Of a DNA stretch of 7,048 bases, positions 5,391 through 7,048 are shown piece after piece. Origin of the DNA: Phycisphaerae bacterium (lineage in GTDB: Bacteria > Planctomycetota > Phycisphaerae > Sedimentisphaerales > Anaerohalosphaeraceae); assembly GCA_003567095.1 (NCBI GenBank), contig PXAQ01000169.1:1-7048 (forward strand), given 5' to 3'. Each line of letters starts with the position of its first letter. Position 1 is the first letter of the stretch. A model generated the notes under the pieces. The model was given only the letters and a program-made list of their open reading frames with translations. It was not told the origin of the DNA and made no database searches. Made by a program: the position numbers and the translations under genes.

Positions 5391-6416
5391 TCAATTGTAT
5401 CGGGCCATTAACTCATTCAACTGCGGCTGATCGGGGTTGATCTGCAGCGATATCGTCCATTGCTCGACAGCCAGCGCTTTGATGCGTTCGTCATTGTCCT
5501 GCTGGATTGCCCGGATCATATAGGCCACGCCCAGGCTTTTGTGGGCCATCCAGTCGTCATTGCCCAGCCGCACCGCCAGTTGATAGCTTTCTATGGCTTC
5601 CTCGGTCTGTTTGAGCCGCAACTGGGCAAAGCCGAGATACTGAAACGCCAGGGCGTTGTCGGGTTCCTGCTCAAGCACATCCTGCAGCAGTTCTTTGGCG
5701 GAGCTGAAACGATCGGCCCGCAGATAGGACCGGGCCAGGCGAATCATAATATCCGGCTCGTTGCCCTTCAATTCGAGGACGCGCCGGTAGGCGTTTATCG
5801 CCTCAAGCGGCTCTCGTTGCTGGTCAAAAATATCGCCGAGCACCCGTTCGGCATCGGGCTGGTCGGGGTTAATGTCTCGAGCCTTTTGGGCAAATTCCCG
5901 CGCCTGCTCCAAATCGTCCAGGTCAAAAAAGCTCCGGGCCGCACCGATATGCGCCTCATAGTGTTCAGGATCCAGCCGGCTGGCGGCGACAAATGCCCGC
6001 GCGGCCCGCGTATATTGTTCGAGAATGCGGCTGACAGTGCCTAGGTTCAAAAAGTCTGAAAAAGACCACGGATCCAGTGTCGTGGCCCGCTCATAGGCGT
6101 CGGCGCTTTGCTCATATTGTTCCAATTGTTGGTATAAATCGCCCTTTAGTGAGAAGGCCAGGGCAAACTCGCTGTCGGCCTCGGTGGCCTGCTCCAGTTT
6201 CAGCAGGGCCTCGGCGTAGTCGTCCAAGTCATTGAGCATCATCGCGTCTACATACAGGCTGACGGCCAGTTGACGCTGCTCGTCCAGCTCCTGGGAGGCC
6301 AGTTGACGCTCTGAGGGTGTTTCGGTCGTCTCAAACGGCGCGCAGCCGCTGAGCATAAGTCCCGCAACGGCCAGCACACTCACAATGCAAACGCGAATAC
6401 AGAGAAATCCGGTCAT
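5391..6416 (-). CDS. TPR-repeat lipoprotein
   Basis: The 341-residue protein starts with a lipoprotein signal: a short basic/hydrophobic N-terminus and the lipobox LSGC (22-25), predicting lipidation of Cys25. After a polar linker (26-48) come about eight tetratricopeptide repeats of 34 residues, from about 51 to 327, with repeated patterns such as A..Y..A..LDP (for example 84-117, 118-151, 186-219, 254-287). The last repeat contains a short insertion (IRAIQQDNDERIKAL). TPR superhelices bind other proteins, so it is likely a membrane-anchored scaffold or assembly factor facing the periplasm; the partner is unknown and no specific family such as BamD or NlpI can be assigned. Start ATG 6416 is supported by AAAGGA (6425-6430) with an 8-base spacer. 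A promoter lies at 6493-6521. The next gene is lspA, whose product should process this protein. Confidence 0.9.
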   Translation of the reverse strand: MTGFLCIRVCIVSVLAVAGLMLSGCAPFETTETPSERQLASQELDEQRQLAVSLYVDAMMLNDLDDYAEALLKLEQATEADSEFALAFSLKGDLYQQLEQYEQSADAYERATTLDPWSFSDFLNLGTVSRILEQYTRAARAFVAASRLDPEHYEAHIGAARSFFDLDDLEQAREFAQKARDINPDQPDAERVLGDIFDQQREPLEAINAYRRVLELKGNEPDIMIRLARSYLRADRFSSAKELLQDVLEQEPDNALAFQYLGFAQLRLKQTEEAIESYQLAVRLGNDDWMAHKSLGVAYMIRAIQQDNDERIKALAVEQWTISLQINPDQPQLNELMARYN

Positions 6417-6492
6417 TAATACGATCCTTTCAAATTCACAAAGCCCGGCGTCTGTGGTATTTTTTTAACTCATCGGACAAAATAAGTGCCTA

Positions 6493-6521
6493 AGTGTAAC
6501 TAAAAATGCGCCCTGTGTCAA
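6493..6521 (-). promoter_or_regulatory. Promoter for the TPR lipoprotein-lspA operon
   Basis: On the minus strand, a perfect -35 TTGACA (6516-6521) and a -10 TACACT (6493-6498, four of six) are separated by 17 bases. The transcript would start near 6486, giving a leader of about 70 bases before the lipoprotein start. Confidence 0.6.
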
Positions 6522-6561
6522 AAAAAATCGAAGAATGCCGGGAAATATAAGCCTAAATCGA

Positions 6562-6581
6562 CCCGAAAACATGATTTCGGG
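6562..6581. promoter_or_regulatory. Inverted repeat between the divergent promoters, possible operator
   Basis: Perfect 7-bp arms, cccgaaa (6562-6568) and tttcggg (6575-6581), have a 6-base centre. The repeat lies between the two divergent promoters, about 40 bases from the lipoprotein -35 and 25 bases from the gpmI -35. No T-run follows, so a protein-binding site is more plausible than a terminator, but no regulator is identified. Confidence 0.35.
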
Positions 6582-6587
6582 AGATGA

Positions 6588-6601
6588 CGGAATCCGGAAT
6601 C
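6588..6601 (+). repeat. Tandem 7-bp direct repeat next to the gpmI promoter
   Basis: Two adjacent copies of cggaatc (6588-6594 and 6595-6601) end five bases before the -35 of the gpmI promoter. The position would suit an activator site, but two short copies may be chance. Confidence 0.4.
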
Positions 6602-6606
6602 GGCGA

Positions 6607-6635
6607 TTGACACGCCGGGCGGCTTATTTTATAGT
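6607..6635 (+). promoter_or_regulatory. Near-consensus sigma-70 promoter for gpmI
   Basis: A perfect -35 TTGACA (6607-6612), a 17-base spacer and -10 TATAGT (6630-6635, five of six) form the best promoter in the window. The predicted start near 6642 gives a leader of about 50 bases to the gpmI start codon. Confidence 0.8.
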
Positions 6636-6693
6636 CTATCTTCTGTGTATTGTTATTGAAAACCAGTTGTATATGAAGATAGAAAGGTCTGTG

Positions 6694-7048
6694 ATGAGCA
6701 ATCCCAATGTGACGCTGCGCAAGCGTCCCTGTGTAATGATTATTCGTGACGGGTGGGGGTATAATCCCAATCCGAAAGAAGATGACTATAACGCCATTAA
6801 GCTGGCCAAGCCGCCGGTGGATGCGAAGCTGATGGCCGAGTATCCCAATTGTCTGGTGCGGACCTACGGCGAGGATGTGGGGCTGCCGGAAGGGACGATG
6901 GGCAACAGTGAGGTCGGCCACCAGAATATCGGGGCCGGACGCATTGTGTATCAGGACTCGGTGCGGATCAGTGTCGCAATCCGCGACGGGTCGTTTTTTG
7001 ACAACGAACAGCTCAACAAAGCCATCGATCACGCCCTCAGGACCGGCG
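6694..7048 (+). CDS. gpmI: 2,3-bisphosphoglycerate-independent phosphoglycerate mutase, N-terminal part (3' end outside window)
   Basis: The gene runs off the right edge after 118 codons. The enzyme interconverts 3- and 2-phosphoglycerate in glycolysis and gluconeogenesis through a phosphoserine intermediate and needs Mn2+. The first metal-binding motif reads IIRDGWG with Asp19 (family members usually have LDGWG, so the arginine is a small variation). The catalytic serine is Ser72 in MGNSEVGHQNIGAGRIVYQD. Start ATG 6694 is chosen because GAAAGG (6682-6687) stands 6 bases before it; an in-frame ATG at 6673 lacks such a site. A strong promoter lies at 6607-6635. The gene is transcribed away from the lipoprotein-lspA operon. 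The remaining domains cannot be judged, but the visible part is intact. Confidence 0.95.
   Translation, partial: MSNPNVTLRKRPCVMIIRDGWGYNPNPKEDDYNAIKLAKPPVDAKLMAEYPNCLVRTYGEDVGLPEGTMGNSEVGHQNIGAGRIVYQDSVRISVAIRDGSFFDNEQLNKAIDHALRTG

Noticed and set aside
5460..6044. Plus-strand frame of 194 codons opposite the TPR lipoprotein gene
   Set aside because: It is the complement of well-formed TPR repeats with a good start on the minus strand; no domain is recognisable.
6553..7032. Minus-strand frame of 159 codons over the gpmI start and its promoter
   Set aside because: It is antisense to clear phosphoglycerate mutase motifs and crosses the promoter region.

Overview
The window looks like chromosomal housekeeping DNA from a GC-rich bacterium, most probably a planctomycete of the Phycisphaerae type. 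This placement is an inference. It rests on the style of the valyl-tRNA synthetase, on dispersed GGGC...GCCC palindromes that read as 'TGKMPVI' or 'TGVPPV' when translated, and on a REP-associated transposase of a kind I associate with that phylum. No rRNA or other phylogenetic marker is present to prove it.

Layout: (1) 1-350, the 3' end of rho on the + strand, followed by two hairpin terminators. (2) 541-4359, valS on the + strand, extraordinarily long at about 1272 codons. (3) 4471-4866, a small bifunctional-nuclease (DUF151/BFN) gene on the + strand. (4) 4814-5374 and 5391-6416 on the - strand, an apparent two-gene operon transcribed as TPR lipoprotein then lspA, the lipoprotein signal peptidase. 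Its tail overlaps the end of the nuclease gene. (5) 6417-6693, a divergent intergenic region with a near-consensus promoter facing each way. (6) 6694 to the right edge, the 5' part of gpmI (cofactor-independent phosphoglycerate mutase).

The main point of interest is valS. A complete REP-associated tyrosine transposase (RAYT, IS200-like Y1/HUH family) with its flanking REP-like palindromes sits inside the synthetase reading frame at 1210-1977. It interrupts the protein at the entry to the editing (CP1) domain without a stop or frameshift. The HUH motif and the candidate catalytic tyrosine of the transposase are present, and so are the HIGH, editing and KMSKS motifs of the synthetase. One continuous frame would therefore encode a ValRS-transposase-ValRS chimera. 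The same gene also carries a ten-G run, a tandem array of a 7-bp unit, and an AT-rich stretch of foreign-looking codon use that begins at a palindrome. A further imperfect inverted repeat lies just after its stop codon. The other genes show none of this.

The genes serve core functions: transcription termination, tRNA charging, lipoprotein maturation and glycolysis. The only clear functional link is the lipoprotein gene placed next to the gene for the peptidase that matures lipoproteins.
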